A stretch of DNA of 27,704 nt. Source: Leptolyngbyaceae cyanobacterium SM1_3_5. GTDB lineage: Bacteria > Cyanobacteriota > Cyanobacteriia > Elainellales > Elainellaceae. This document shows positions 1 through 8,170 of this stretch, one piece after another. A program made the translations under genes and the position numbers. The notes below the pieces were generated by a model, which saw only the letters and a list, made by a program, of their open reading frames with translations, was not told the DNA's origin and did not search any database. Every line of letters begins with the position of its first letter. The stretch's first letter is position 1. The DNA lies in NCBI GenBank assembly GCA_012031475.1, contig JAAUTJ010000004.1, positions 1 through 27,704 on the forward strand, given 5' to 3'.

Positions 1-416
1 CAATCAGGTCGATCGCTCACCCAAGTCGCCTGCGTTTGAAGCTGCGGCAGTTTCAGCAGTTCCCCGGTTGAATCCAGCAGAAATGGCACGTACTTAAAGC
101 CCAACAGCAGCAGGACGTTTGCTGCAATTCCAAAACTCAAAAGCCGCAGGCGGCGGCGATTCCAATCTTGCTGGGCAAACTGCCAAGCGTCGTTGCCGAT
201 GCGCCAGTCGATGGGCGTGTTCAGGGCTTGGCCGAGGCGAAACGTTACCCAGATCATCGCCAGCAGCAAGGGAATGTATTCGACTTGTAGCGAACTGTAG
301 AAAATCAAGCTGGCGATCGTCAAGATCCACAGCCGGAGCGATTGGCCTTCGAGTGCCCAATACAAGCCCAACACACTCAGCAAAAATAAGCCGTAAACGA
401 TCGAGAGCAGCGTCAT
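1..416 (-). CDS. MBOAT-family membrane O-acyltransferase, N-terminal part (runs off the left edge)
   Basis: An open frame on the minus strand starts at an ATG (416-414) and stays open to base 1, about 138 codons. It begins MTLLSIVYGLFLLSVLGLYW and has hydrophobic stretches near residues 4-21, 28-39 and 46-58 and again near 96-110. This pattern, and the start sequence, resemble the N-termini of cyanobacterial AlgI-like MBOAT proteins, which acylate extracellular polysaccharides or lipids at the membrane. The catalytic His region would lie outside the window and cannot be checked. No clear Shine-Dalgarno sequence precedes the start, which lies inside a 17-bp tandem duplication. Family assignment rests on recognising the N-terminus, so another multi-pass membrane protein is possible. 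Confidence 0.7.
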   Translation of the reverse strand, partial: MTLLSIVYGLFLLSVLGLYWALEGQSLRLWILTIASLIFYSSLQVEYIPLLLAMIWVTFRLGQALNTPIDWRIGNDAWQFAQQDWNRRRLRLLSFGIAANVLLLLGFKYVPFLLDSTGELLKLPQLQTQATWVSDRPD

Positions 417-443
417 TACAGTTAAAGCGTCGTTACAGTTAAA
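410..443. repeat. 17-bp tandem duplication over the MBOAT start codon
   Basis: GCGTCATTACAGTTAAA (410-426) is followed directly by GCGTCGTTACAGTTAAA (427-443), differing at one base. On the minus strand the gene-proximal copy contains the ATG used by the MBOAT gene. In the upstream copy the same position reads ACG. The duplication therefore covers the translation initiation region. Confidence 0.85.
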
Positions 444-737
444 AAGCGCAGTTCAAAAGCAAGCTAGCGCCATTAGGGTACACTATGTCATGCGACTGTA
501 CTGCGGCTGCGGGCAATTTTTATAATCGCGATTCAGTAATCAGTCGCTTCACCGCGATCGCACGGGGCGATTCGTTCCCTCGAAACAGGTAGTCATGCTG
601 GAAAATGAGAGCAAAAGTGAAACAGTCCGCCTGCAATTGCTGAGATAGTTTAGATACATTTGACTGATGCTGTTGAGATCGTGGCGCTAGATCGTGGCGC
701 TAGACATCGCCCAAACAAACTCACAATCGATCTTTAG
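444..737. other. Intergenic gap upstream of the MBOAT gene, with a 13-bp tandem repeat
   Basis: This gap lies downstream of the response regulator and upstream of the MBOAT gene, so it should hold the MBOAT promoter and the end of the two-component transcript. I see no convincing gene. GATCGTGGCGCTA occurs twice in tandem at 677-689 and 690-702, and a HIP1 octamer lies near 555. No hairpin followed by a T-run was evident past the response-regulator stop codon. Confidence 0.5.
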
Positions 738-1418
738 TCACAGTAGATCTTTAGAAATCAGCTTTTTGTTGATTGCTAGAATTGCGGCTTGAGTGCGATC
801 GTGAACGTTGAGCTTTTGCAAAATGGCGTGGACGTGAACTCGAACTGTTCCCGCCGTAATGTGAAGTAAATTGGCAATTTCCTGATTAGTTTTGCCCACC
901 GCAATCAGCGTCAAAATTTCTTGCTCGCGGCGGGTAAGCGGCTCGAAGGCCGAATTGGATGAAGCTTCTGGAATTGCAGAGACAGTGGGTTGTTTAAACT
1001 TGGCGCGAATTTCAGTGGTTGCAGCAGTGTCCCACCAAGACGCCCCAGTTGCGATCGATCGAACGGCCAGAATAATTGTTTCTGCTGCGGCTCCTTTAAG
1101 GCAGTATCCTTGCGCTCCTGCCGCCATCAAATGCTGAATCATTGAGGCTTGGGTGTGGGAGGTGAGGACAAGTATCGGCAGCTTAGGCTGATGTTGTTTA
1201 ATGCGGCGGCAAGCTTCGATCCCGCTAATTCCAGGCAGGCCAATATCGAGTAGCACGACATCAATCTGCTGTTGATTGGCGAGATCAACGGCAGTTTCAC
1301 CGTCTTCGGCTTCGGCAACAATTTCGAGTCCGGCTTCTTGCTGCAGGCGCATTCTTAAACCCAAGCGAAACAGTTCATCGTCTTCGACTAAAAGAATCCG
1401 AATTAAGTTCACAGGCAT
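738..1418 (-). CDS. NarL/FixJ-family response regulator (REC + LuxR-type HTH)
   Basis: The 226-residue protein has a receiver domain (about 6-122) with acidic pocket E12/D13/D14, phospho-acceptor Asp58 in VVLLDIGLPG, Thr86 and Lys107. A LuxR-type helix-turn-helix (about 157-222) contains LTRREQEILTLIAVGKTNQE. It is a transcription factor activated by phosphorylation. I chose the ATG at 1418 because it gives a normal REC start (MPVNLIRILLVEDDE). A longer open frame back to 1526 would overlap the kinase gene and adds residues foreign to the family. The start follows the kinase stop by one base (TGA-A-ATG), so translation is probably coupled and the kinase is its natural partner. Target genes are not shown by the sequence. 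The divergent kdp operon is the obvious candidate. KdpE itself is an OmpR-type regulator, so this is not a KdpE. Confidence 0.9.
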   Translation of the reverse strand: MPVNLIRILLVEDDELFRLGLRMRLQQEAGLEIVAEAEDGETAVDLANQQQIDVVLLDIGLPGISGIEACRRIKQHQPKLPILVLTSHTQASMIQHLMAAGAQGYCLKGAAAETIILAVRSIATGASWWDTAATTEIRAKFKQPTVSAIPEASSNSAFEPLTRREQEILTLIAVGKTNQEIANLLHITAGTVRVHVHAILQKLNVHDRTQAAILAINKKLISKDLL

Positions 1419-1419
1419 T

Positions 1420-2522
1420 TCAGGTGTGTACAGCAGTTTGGAACGGCAAAACGGGCAAGCGAAACGCAAAAACTGCGCCACCAGGAATATTATCTTCTGA
1501 CCAAATTGTGCCATTGTGGGCTTCAATAATTTGACGAGTCAGATAGAGTCCTAAGCCTGAACCTTTGGCTTGGCGATCGCTTTGCCCTTGATAAAAGCGC
1601 TGAAATAGGTTCGATCGTTCTTCTGGTTTAATTCCGGGACCTGTATCAATCACCTTGACAACTTGATAGGATGATCCGGTTTCTAAAATAATTTTGACGA
1701 TGCCACCCCGTGGGGAGTGATTAATTGCATTGGTGAGCAAATTAGCAAAAACGCGCTGAATCTGCAAAGCATCCGCATTCACCCATAAATGGTTACGAAA
1801 ATCTGACGTGCCATAGTTGAATGAAAGATGCACTCGACGACTTGCCGCAAGTTCCATCAGCGTCGTTGCCACATCTTCAGCAATTTTTACGAGATCAACG
1901 GGTGCAAGGTGCAGTTTCAATCCGTCCGTATCATTGCGATAGACATCCAGCAGCGTTTCTACCATTGCAAGCTCATTTGATGGCTGCGAATCATCGTGCT
2001 TAAAACTTTTTGCTGGCTCGGCAATACTGCACCAAATCCAGCACGTTGAAATGCTTTCAGGGTTTCGATCGCGCCCAACAAAGGTGTTCTTAAATCATGC
2101 GCCAACGTTGAAGCAAAATCTTCGCGAACGCTGGCGAGTTCTTCTTGCGCTTGCAGTTTAGCCTGCTGCTGTGAAACCACTTCTTGATGAGTGCGGTTGC
2201 GATCGCTTAAAAATCCGGTCACAATCAGCGCCAGCGTTGCGTTGAGCCGACTGGCAATCGTGGGGACGCTAGCTGGATGAAGGCCAGGAATCCAAGTATT
2301 TAACAGCGTCAGGGCACAGGCAACTAGGGTTATTTGCAGCGTGGCAACTCGACCAAAGCGATCGCTCACCAGCAAAACTGGACCGATATATAAGTAGCCA
2401 AACACATAGTCGGGCGGTGTGGAAAACTCCAGAACAGCAACGATCGCCACCAGCCCGATCGCGAGCCAGAGCGTTCTGAGGCGCAGGTCTTTGTATCGGG
2501 CGATCGACTTGAATAGCGACAT
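1420..2522 (-). CDS. Membrane sensor histidine kinase, interrupted by one frameshift
   Basis: Two overlapping frames (2522-1959 and 1965-1420) together make one kinase of about 367 residues. The first carries three or four hydrophobic segments (about 17-32, 41-53, 60-77, 94-105), a short coiled stretch, and an H-box with His142 in REDFASTLAHDLRTPLLG. The second carries the N-box (NLLTNAINHSPRGG), the G1 box (VIDTGPGIK) and the G2 box (GSGLGLYLTRQIIEAHNG). One base is missing near 1964-1965: adding it turns CAA-TGG-TAG into an open frame that joins the halves. There is no separate extracellular sensor domain, so the compact membrane part, similar in size to the four-helix region of KdpD-type kinases, probably senses the stimulus. 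It is followed one base later by the response regulator and faces kdpA. A role in K+ or osmotic sensing is inference from position only. Confidence 0.85.
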
Positions 2523-3028
2523 TCAGCACTTCTCAGTTTTTAGAGTATCTTAATCCTAATTTGTTGAGCTTAAGATTAATCTGCAAATTTGTTTATTTCT
2601 ATGATCCACTTTTATCAAATTGCGTTTAGAGAAATCTATAACAGCAGGTATAGATGCTCTAAACGCGCCTGTCTCTTGAGATATATACATCGTTTATTTG
2701 TAGCGCTATACCTTGTAATTTTGCTGAGAATCTTACATGATTGCATTTGTGATTCTTTGAGGGATCATCGATCGCAAACACTACAGCAATGCGCTATTGC
2801 AGTCTGCATTTGAAATCATCCCAAGCCGAAGGTTTACGAAGTTTGCACAGGTTCTCAAGCTTGTTAGAAATTGCAATTGTATTGCTCAACACAATGATCT
2901 AAATACGCTGCTTTGGCAGCATAGAACCAGAAATTTTAGTGCCAGGGCTGGCTGATAGGCGACTGTCAAATGGCGATCGAAATGCCTTTAAAATTTTTCA
3001 ACCTGCCATATTGGAGTTTAAAAAACCC
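2523..3028. other. 506-bp divergent intergenic region between the two-component genes and kdpA
   Basis: This region must hold the promoters of both the leftward kinase/regulator pair and the rightward kdp operon. A 74-codon frame (2589-2813) has no ribosome site and a Cys-rich composition unlike its neighbours, so I do not call it a gene. An inverted repeat at 2550-2579 is listed separately. The stretch is markedly A+T-rich and contains no HIP1 octamer. A GGAG (3013-3016) lies 12 bases before the chosen kdpA start. Confidence 0.6.
2550..2579. promoter_or_regulatory. Candidate operator: 10-bp inverted repeat upstream of the histidine kinase
   Basis: TTAATCCTAA (2550-2559) and TTAAGATTAA (2570-2579) are inverted copies matching at nine of ten positions, separated by ten bases. 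The near arm ends 28 bp upstream of the kinase start. Arms repeated about two helical turns apart fit a dimeric regulator bound to one face of DNA. The adjacent LuxR-type regulator could bind here and influence both divergent transcripts. This is inference: no promoter elements were assigned with confidence. Confidence 0.4.
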
Positions 3029-4777
3029 ATGCTTCAAGGGTGGATACAAATTGGACTGACGCTACTGATCTTGGTAGCAATTACTCCTCTTTTTGGGGGA
3101 TATATGGCTCGTGTTTATCAGGAGGAAAAGACGTTTTTCGATCGCATTCTCAACCCGCTCGATCGGCTTCTTTACAGTGCGATCGGTGTGCAACCCAAAG
3201 AAAATATGACTGGTTGGCAGTATGCCAGAGCCGCTATTTCTAGCAATATCGTGATGGCGCTGCTGATCTTCTTTTTGATCATGAATCAAGGCTGGTTACC
3301 GCTAAATCCAACCAGGGTTCCTGCACCAACTTGGGACACCGCACTGCACACCACAATTTCATTTATTACCAACACCAACCAGCAGCACTATTCTGGGGAA
3401 ACTTATCTCAGCTACGGCTCGCAAATGCTGGGGCTGGGCTATCACATGTTCACTTCGGCGGCGACAGGTTTGGCCGTTGGAATCGCGTTTATTCGTGGTT
3501 TGACAGGTAAACCGCTCGGCAACTTTTATGTGGATTTGATTCGATCGATCACCCGAATTTTGCTGCCGATTAGCATTGTCGGTGCGATCGCACTGTTGGC
3601 GGCAGGTGTCCCGGAAACACTTGCGGGTGTGGTTGTTGTGCCGACCTTGGAAGATCCTGCTGTGAGTCAGGCGATCGCTCGCGGCCCCGTCGCACACTAT
3701 GAGTTCATTAAAGAGCTGGGTGAAAATGGTGGCGGCTTCTTTGCCATCAATTCCGCTCATCCGTTTGAAAATCCCAACGGCTTTACCAATTTGGTTCAGC
3801 TTGTGGCAATTTTGTCGGTTCCCTCTTCACTGATTTATACCTACGGTGTTTTTGCCAATAACATTAAGCAGGCGTTGCTGGTTTATCTCATTCCGCTGTC
3901 GATTTTAGTTGGCTTTGTGATTCTCACAGCGATCGCAGAATACAACGGAAATCCCGCAGTAAATGCGCTGCTCAATGTCGATCAAGCGCCGAATTTGGAA
4001 GGCAAAGAGGTTCGCTTTGGCTGGGCACAATCGGCCTTGTATGCCGTGATCACAACCGCGAGTATGTGCGGCGCGATTAACAGTTTGCATGATTCATTCA
4101 TGCCCAATGGCGGCTTTGCCACGCTCTCGAACATGTTTTTGCAAATTGTGTTTGGTGGGCAGGGCACCGGAACCGCTTACCTGTTTGCCTACTTGCTGTT
4201 AGCCGTATTTGTCACTGGATTGATGGTTGGACGAACGCCGGAATTTTTGGGTCGCAAGATCGAAAAGCGTGAAGTGGTTTTGGCAAGTTTTCTCATCTTG
4301 CTCGTGCATCCGATCGCCATTCTCATTCCCGGTGCGATCACAATGGCCTTTCCCGATCAGCTTAGTGGCATCAGCAATCCGGGCTTTCACGGACTGTCGC
4401 AGGTGATGTATGAATATGCGTCTGCCGCTGCCAACAACGGATCGGGCTTTGAGGGCTTGGGCGATTCGCAGCCTTCCCCGATCGCGATCGCGGGCGGAGC
4501 CGAAACTTCAACAACCGCGCTGTGGTGGAACTTGAGTACCTGCTTTAGCCTGCTGGCGGGTCGGTATATTCCGATCGTTTCCCTCTTGCTGCTGGCTGAT
4601 GGCCTGTCGCGCAAGCAGCCTGTACCGGAAACGGTGGGGACGCTCCGCACCGATACGGGACTGTTTACCGGAGTGACAGCGGGCGTGATTTTGATTCTCG
4701 GTGCGCTGACATTCTTTCCGATCTTGGCACTGGGGCCGATCGCAGAAGCGTTCTTGATCAGCAGAGGCATCGGCTAA
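3029..4777 (+). CDS. kdpA: Potassium-transporting ATPase, K+-binding pore subunit KdpA
   Basis: KdpA forms the channel-like pore of the KdpFABC pump in the plasma membrane and selects K+ at micromolar concentrations. The 582-residue product has the four pore-loop regions of the family: TNTNQQHYSG (about 114-123), ELGENGGGFF (229-238), SMCGAINSLHDSF (345-357) and ANNGSGFEGL (468-477), plus the conserved NLEGKEVRFG segment (322-331). Length is normal (E. coli KdpA is 557 residues). I prefer the ATG at 3029 (MLQGWIQIGL), with GGAG 12 bases upstream, over a GTG at 2939 that would add 30 hydrophilic residues. It is the first gene of the kdp operon. A hairpin-rich repeat element separates it from kdpB. 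The frame is intact. Confidence 0.97.
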   Translation: MLQGWIQIGLTLLILVAITPLFGGYMARVYQEEKTFFDRILNPLDRLLYSAIGVQPKENMTGWQYARAAISSNIVMALLIFFLIMNQGWLPLNPTRVPAPTWDTALHTTISFITNTNQQHYSGETYLSYGSQMLGLGYHMFTSAATGLAVGIAFIRGLTGKPLGNFYVDLIRSITRILLPISIVGAIALLAAGVPETLAGVVVVPTLEDPAVSQAIARGPVAHYEFIKELGENGGGFFAINSAHPFENPNGFTNLVQLVAILSVPSSLIYTYGVFANNIKQALLVYLIPLSILVGFVILTAIAEYNGNPAVNALLNVDQAPNLEGKEVRFGWAQSALYAVITTASMCGAINSLHDSFMPNGGFATLSNMFLQIVFGGQGTGTAYLFAYLLLAVFVTGLMVGRTPEFLGRKIEKREVVLASFLILLVHPIAILIPGAITMAFPDQLSGISNPGFHGLSQVMYEYASAAANNGSGFEGLGDSQPSPIAIAGGAETSTTALWWNLSTCFSLLAGRYIPIVSLLLLADGLSRKQPVPETVGTLRTDTGLFTGVTAGVILILGALTFFPILALGPIAEAFLISRGIG

Positions 4778-4805
4778 TTAAAATCTTGCACCCGTACGCC
4801 ACACC

Positions 4806-4936
4806 GCCCGGAAATCAATTTCCGGGCTGAAAGCGAAGACCCGTTCAAACGGGTTACAACCCAGACACACCCTACTCCCCCAGCCAGTTTCAACTGACTT
4901 GCGCTGTTAGCCCGAATTTTAATTCAGGGCGGGCTA
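4806..4936. repeat. Multi-hairpin intergenic repeat element between kdpA and kdpB
   Basis: Four inverted repeats lie head to tail in 131 bp: GCCCGGAAAT/ATTTCCGGGC (4806-4815/4818-4827, perfect), ACCCGTT/AACGGGT (4839-4845/4848-4854, perfect), CAGTT/AACTG (4885-4889/4892-4896) and TAGCCCGAATT against AATTC...CGGGCTA (4908-4918/4921-4936, with a 4-base insert). Between them, AGCGAAGAC (4832-4840) and GACTTGCGCT (4896-4905) are also nearly complementary, so the whole element could fold as a branched cloverleaf. Similar hairpin-rich repeats are dispersed in other cyanobacterial genomes (from memory). It codes for nothing. It probably behaves as a REP- or MITE-like insertion and may attenuate or process the kdpA-kdpB mRNA. 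Confidence 0.75.
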
Positions 4937-5008
4937 GGCCACCGATGCAAAAATCCGATCTACCCCATTCATCTCGATTCATTCATTTCGATCCATTCTT
5001 TCTCATCT

Positions 5009-7090
5009 ATGCAAACTTCAACCACTGCGACTCGTGGCACTCGCGACTCGCGCCGCCACACGCCCAAAGCCGACATGAGCGGCGTCTATCAGCGAGCCAT
5101 CCGCGAATCGTTTGTCAAGCTCGATCCGCGTATTGTTGTTCGCAATCCGGTCATGTTCATCGTTTGGGTGGGCACGATCGTGACGCTGCTGGTGACGATC
5201 GATCCCAACCTGTTCGGCACGGTTTCCGCCGATGCTGGCAATCAGCGATTGCTCAACGGCTTGATTACGCTGATTTTGTTTCTCACGGTTTTGTTTGCCA
5301 ACTTTGCCGAAGCGGTCGCAGAAGGACGCGGCAAAGCCCAAGCAGATTCGCTGCGATCGACGCGCTCCGATACCGTTGCCCGCAAGCTGCTTCCCAACGG
5401 CTCGATTCAAGAAGTTAGCTCAACCGAACTGCGGCGCGGTGATCAGGTGCAGGTTGTGGCGGGCGATATGATTCCGGCTGATGGCGAAGTGGTGCGCGGC
5501 ATTGCTTCAGTTGACGAATCCGCGATCACAGGCGAATCGGCTCCCGTCCTCAAGCAGCCCGGAACCGACATTTCTAGCTCGGTGACGGGCGGAACGCGCA
5601 TTTTGTCCGACGAACTAATCATCAACGTGACGTCTGATCCGGGTCAGGGCTTTATCGATCGCATGATCGCCTTGGTCGAAGGAGCCGAACGCACCAAAAC
5701 GCCCAACGAAATTGCGCTCACGGTTCTACTGACCGTCCTGACCTTGGTGTTTTTGATCGTCGTGGCGACCGTTTCACCACTGGCGAACTACGTGGAGGCT
5801 CCAACCACGATCGCCATTTTGATCTCGCTGCTCGTCGCTCTGATCCCGACCACGATCGGCGGATTGCTCAGCGCGATCGGGATTGCCGGAATGGATCGGG
5901 TTGCACAGTTCAACGTGATCGCCACGTCGGGCAGAGCGGTCGAAGCCTGCGGCGACGTGAACACGCTGGTTCTCGACAAAACCGGAACGATCACGCTGGG
6001 CAATCGCTTGGCGGATGAATTCATTCCGGTGAATGGACATTCGGTTGAAGAACTCGCACAGGTGGCACTCGCCGCCAGCGTTTTTGACGAAACGCCCGAA
6101 GGCAAATCGATCGTGCAGCTAGCCGAGCGCGAATATCAAGCCAAAGTCGGCTTCGATCGATCCACCGCAGAAGGCGTTGAATTTTCCGCCAGAACCCGGA
6201 TGAGCGGAACGGACTTGCCCAACGGTCGCGAAATCCGCAAAGGTGCGGTCGATGCCGTGAAAGGCTTTGTGCGATCGAGAGGTGGCAAAATTCCCGCCGA
6301 AATCGACGAGGCTTATGCTCGCGTTTCGCGCCTCGGTGGAACGCCCTTGGCCGTTTGTCAAGATGGCGAAATGTACGGCGTGATCTACCTCAAAGACATT
6401 GTGAAAGCGGGTCTGAGAGAGCGCTTTGACCAGCTACGCCGCATGGGAGTCAAAACGATCATGCTGACCGGAGACAACGCGATCACCGCAAGCGTAATCG
6501 CTCAAGAAGCCGGAGTCGATGACTTCATTGCGGAAGCCACGCCCGAAGACAAAATCGACGTGATCCGCCGCGAACAGAATGAAGGCAAACTCGTCGCCAT
6601 GACCGGAGACGGCACCAACGACGCGCCCGCACTGGCTCAGGCAAACGTCGGCGTGGCGATGAATTCGGGAACGCAAGCCGCCAAAGAAGCCGCCAATATG
6701 GTCGATCTCGATTCTGACCCGACCAAGCTGATCGATCTGGTGGCGATCGGCAAGCAGCTTCTAATTACACGAGGCGCATTGACGACTTTTTCGATCGCCA
6801 ATGACATCGCCAAATACTTCGCGATCATTCCCACCATCTTCGCCGCTGCCGGAATTGGCGCACTCAACATCATGGGCTTAAAAAGTCCGCAATCGGCAAT
6901 CATTTCCGCTTTGATCTACAACGCCCTGATCATTCCGGCTCTGATTCCGCTGGCCTTAAAAGGCGTTCAGTTTCGTCCGCTGACGGCCAATCAACTGCTG
7001 CGTCGCAACATTTTGATCTACGGCGTGGGCGGCGTGATTGCGCCATTTATCGCGATCAAACTGATTGATTTGATTATTCCTTTTTCGTAA
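5009..7090 (+). CDS. kdpB: Potassium-transporting P-type ATPase, catalytic subunit KdpB
   Basis: KdpB hydrolyses ATP to drive K+ uptake through KdpA. The 693-residue product carries the P-type ATPase signatures in order: actuator loop TGES (174-177), phosphorylation site DKTGT with Asp323 (323-327), nucleotide-binding KGAV (411-414), LTGDN (486-490) and the hinge TGDGTNDAP (532-540). Membrane segments lie near 48-64, 82-100, 235-255, 267-290 and in three groups after about 590. Length matches E. coli KdpB (682). The ATG at 5009 has no visible Shine-Dalgarno sequence. The 231-bp gap after kdpA is mostly the hairpin repeat and degenerate CATTCATYTCGAT direct repeats (4966-4978, 4980-4992). The frame is intact and rich in HIP1-like GATCG sites. 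It is followed 20 bp later by kdpG. Confidence 0.98.
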   Translation: MQTSTTATRGTRDSRRHTPKADMSGVYQRAIRESFVKLDPRIVVRNPVMFIVWVGTIVTLLVTIDPNLFGTVSADAGNQRLLNGLITLILFLTVLFANFAEAVAEGRGKAQADSLRSTRSDTVARKLLPNGSIQEVSSTELRRGDQVQVVAGDMIPADGEVVRGIASVDESAITGESAPVLKQPGTDISSSVTGGTRILSDELIINVTSDPGQGFIDRMIALVEGAERTKTPNEIALTVLLTVLTLVFLIVVATVSPLANYVEAPTTIAILISLLVALIPTTIGGLLSAIGIAGMDRVAQFNVIATSGRAVEACGDVNTLVLDKTGTITLGNRLADEFIPVNGHSVEELAQVALAASVFDETPEGKSIVQLAEREYQAKVGFDRSTAEGVEFSARTRMSGTDLPNGREIRKGAVDAVKGFVRSRGGKIPAEIDEAYARVSRLGGTPLAVCQDGEMYGVIYLKDIVKAGLRERFDQLRRMGVKTIMLTGDNAITASVIAQEAGVDDFIAEATPEDKIDVIRREQNEGKLVAMTGDGTNDAPALAQANVGVAMNSGTQAAKEAANMVDLDSDPTKLIDLVAIGKQLLITRGALTTFSIANDIAKYFAIIPTIFAAAGIGALNIMGLKSPQSAIISALIYNALIIPALIPLALKGVQFRPLTANQLLRRNILIYGVGGVIAPFIAIKLIDLIIPFS

Positions 7091-7110
7091 TTTCACGAAA
7101 TTTAACCGCC

Positions 7111-7365
7111 ATGAAAAATTACTCCTCCCGTACTGAAGCGATCGAAAGCACGATCGCCATCTGGTCACAGTTCCGCCGCCAAAAGCTGCCACTGCGGTTG
7201 TTTCTCGCTTTGTGTCTCAATTTGCTGATTGCGCCCGCCGTGTTTGCCACCACTGAAAGCGGTTTGTCGCGATCGCAGTCCTACTGGATCGGAGCGCTCG
7301 GACTCGTAACGGTGGCGCTGGCGATCTACTTGTTCTTTGTCATGTTTGCCCCGGAGAAATTCTAA
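7111..7365 (+). CDS. kdpG: KdpG-like small membrane protein with a KdpF-like C-terminus
   Basis: This 84-residue protein sits between kdpB and kdpC, where cyanobacteria such as Anabaena encode KdpG. It has a charged N-terminus (1-28), one hydrophobic segment near 29-46 (LPLRLFLALCLNLLIAPAVF) and a second near 57-78 (YWIGALGLVTVALAIYLFFV) ending MFAPEKF. The second segment and tail resemble the 29-residue KdpF peptide of E. coli, which stabilises the KdpABC complex. I infer that it supplies the KdpF function with an extra N-terminal membrane segment. Its TAA shares its last base with the ATG of kdpC, so the two are translationally coupled. No clear ribosome site precedes its own ATG. Confidence 0.85.
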   Translation: MKNYSSRTEAIESTIAIWSQFRRQKLPLRLFLALCLNLLIAPAVFATTESGLSRSQSYWIGALGLVTVALAIYLFFVMFAPEKF

Positions 7366-7997
7366 TGAGCTTTGCACGTGAAGCCAGTCGAGCCGTTCGA
7401 TCGACGCTGGCGCTTTGGGTTCTCACCGCCATGTTGTATCCGCTGTTGATGCTGGCGATCGGTCAGATTGTCTTTCCCTATCAGGCCAACGGCAGCTTGA
7501 TTCGCAACGCCCAAAATGAAGTCGTCGGCTCGGCTCTGATTGGTCAGCCGTTTACGTCCGATCGCTACTTCAACTCGCGCCCCAGCACATCCAGCTACAG
7601 CACGGCTGACCCCGCTGCCGATGAAGGTCGCGTCCTGCAAACCGGAGTTTCCGGGGCGAGCAACTTGGCTCCGAGTAATGTCGCCCTGCTCGATCGCATT
7701 CGCGGCAAGGGCGATCCCGATCCGGAGCAGGCGATCGAAGGCGAAATTCCCCGCTTGCAGCAGGCCGGAATTCAACCAACTGCCGATTTGGTCTACACCT
7801 CCGGTTCCAGCCTCGACCCACACATCACGCCCGCAGGAGCCGCCGCGCAAATTAACCGAGTCGCAACGGCTCGCGGCCTTCAGCCCAATCAGCTTGAAGA
7901 TTTGATTCGCCAAAACACGGACGGTCGTTTCTTGGGAATTTTTGGTGAGCCAGGGGTAAACGTGCTGAAGCTGAATCTGGCACTGGATACACTTTAA
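7365..7997 (+). CDS. kdpC: Potassium-transporting ATPase subunit KdpC
   Basis: KdpC is the single-span subunit that sits beside KdpA and raises the nucleotide affinity of KdpB. The 210-residue product has one N-terminal membrane segment (about 16-38) and a soluble domain with family motifs: GSALIGQPF (55-63), YFNSRPS (about 68-74), a Ser/Thr-rich stretch, GSSLDPHITPAGAAAQINRV and the C-terminal GEPGVNVLKLNLALD. The ATG overlaps the kdpG stop by one base. The gene is intact and of normal length. A 369-bp gap containing a MITE-like element separates it from kdpD. Confidence 0.96.
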   Translation: MSFAREASRAVRSTLALWVLTAMLYPLLMLAIGQIVFPYQANGSLIRNAQNEVVGSALIGQPFTSDRYFNSRPSTSSYSTADPAADEGRVLQTGVSGASNLAPSNVALLDRIRGKGDPDPEQAIEGEIPRLQQAGIQPTADLVYTSGSSLDPHITPAGAAAQINRVATARGLQPNQLEDLIRQNTDGRFLGIFGEPGVNVLKLNLALDTL

Positions 7998-8060
7998 TTC
8001 AGTTGAGATTGCGAACGATAGCGCGATCGCTCACTGTCGTCATTCATTGTCGTCGTTCAG

Positions 8061-8170
8061 TAGACCGCTGGCATGAATCAAATTTTGCTCCTTGAAACTG
8101 CCCAGATTGAGCTTCAAAGTCCCCATGAATGGGGGATTGGGGGCAATCGACCATTCGTGCAAGAAGTCTA
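8061..8170. mobile_element. MITE-like element in the kdpC-kdpD gap, with flanking direct repeats
   Basis: A 110-bp segment begins TAGACCGCTGGCATGAA (8061-8077) and ends TTCGTGCAAGAAGTCTA (8154-8170). These ends are imperfect inverted repeats (about 13 of 17 positions). A small CCCC/GGGG hairpin (8121-8134) sits inside. The flanks are direct repeats: TGTCGTCATTCA at 8035-8046, TGTCGTCGTTCA at 8048-8059 and TGTCGTCATTCA again at 8172-8183. This is the structure of a small non-autonomous transposable element. I recall similar sequences with a GTGCAAGAAGTCTA end in other cyanobacteria, but cannot search. There is no open frame inside. It may affect kdpD co-transcription. Confidence 0.65.

Noticed and set aside
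1..442. Frames at 94-360 (minus) and 119-442 (plus) as genes
   Set aside because: They overlap the hydrophobic MBOAT frame, which has the family N-terminus. Their translations look like out-of-frame text.
1419..1526. The longer N-terminus for the response regulator (start at 1526)
   Set aside because: It would overlap the kinase coding sequence in a shadow frame and adds a stretch not found before receiver domains.
2589..2813. A 74-codon open frame in the gap before kdpA
   Set aside because: It has no ribosome site, an odd Cys/Arg-rich composition, and lies in the divergent promoter region.
4806..4936. The hairpin cluster as a CRISPR array or tRNA
   Set aside because: The repeats are inverted rather than direct with spacers, and no tRNA arms, anticodon loop or CCA-like end fit.
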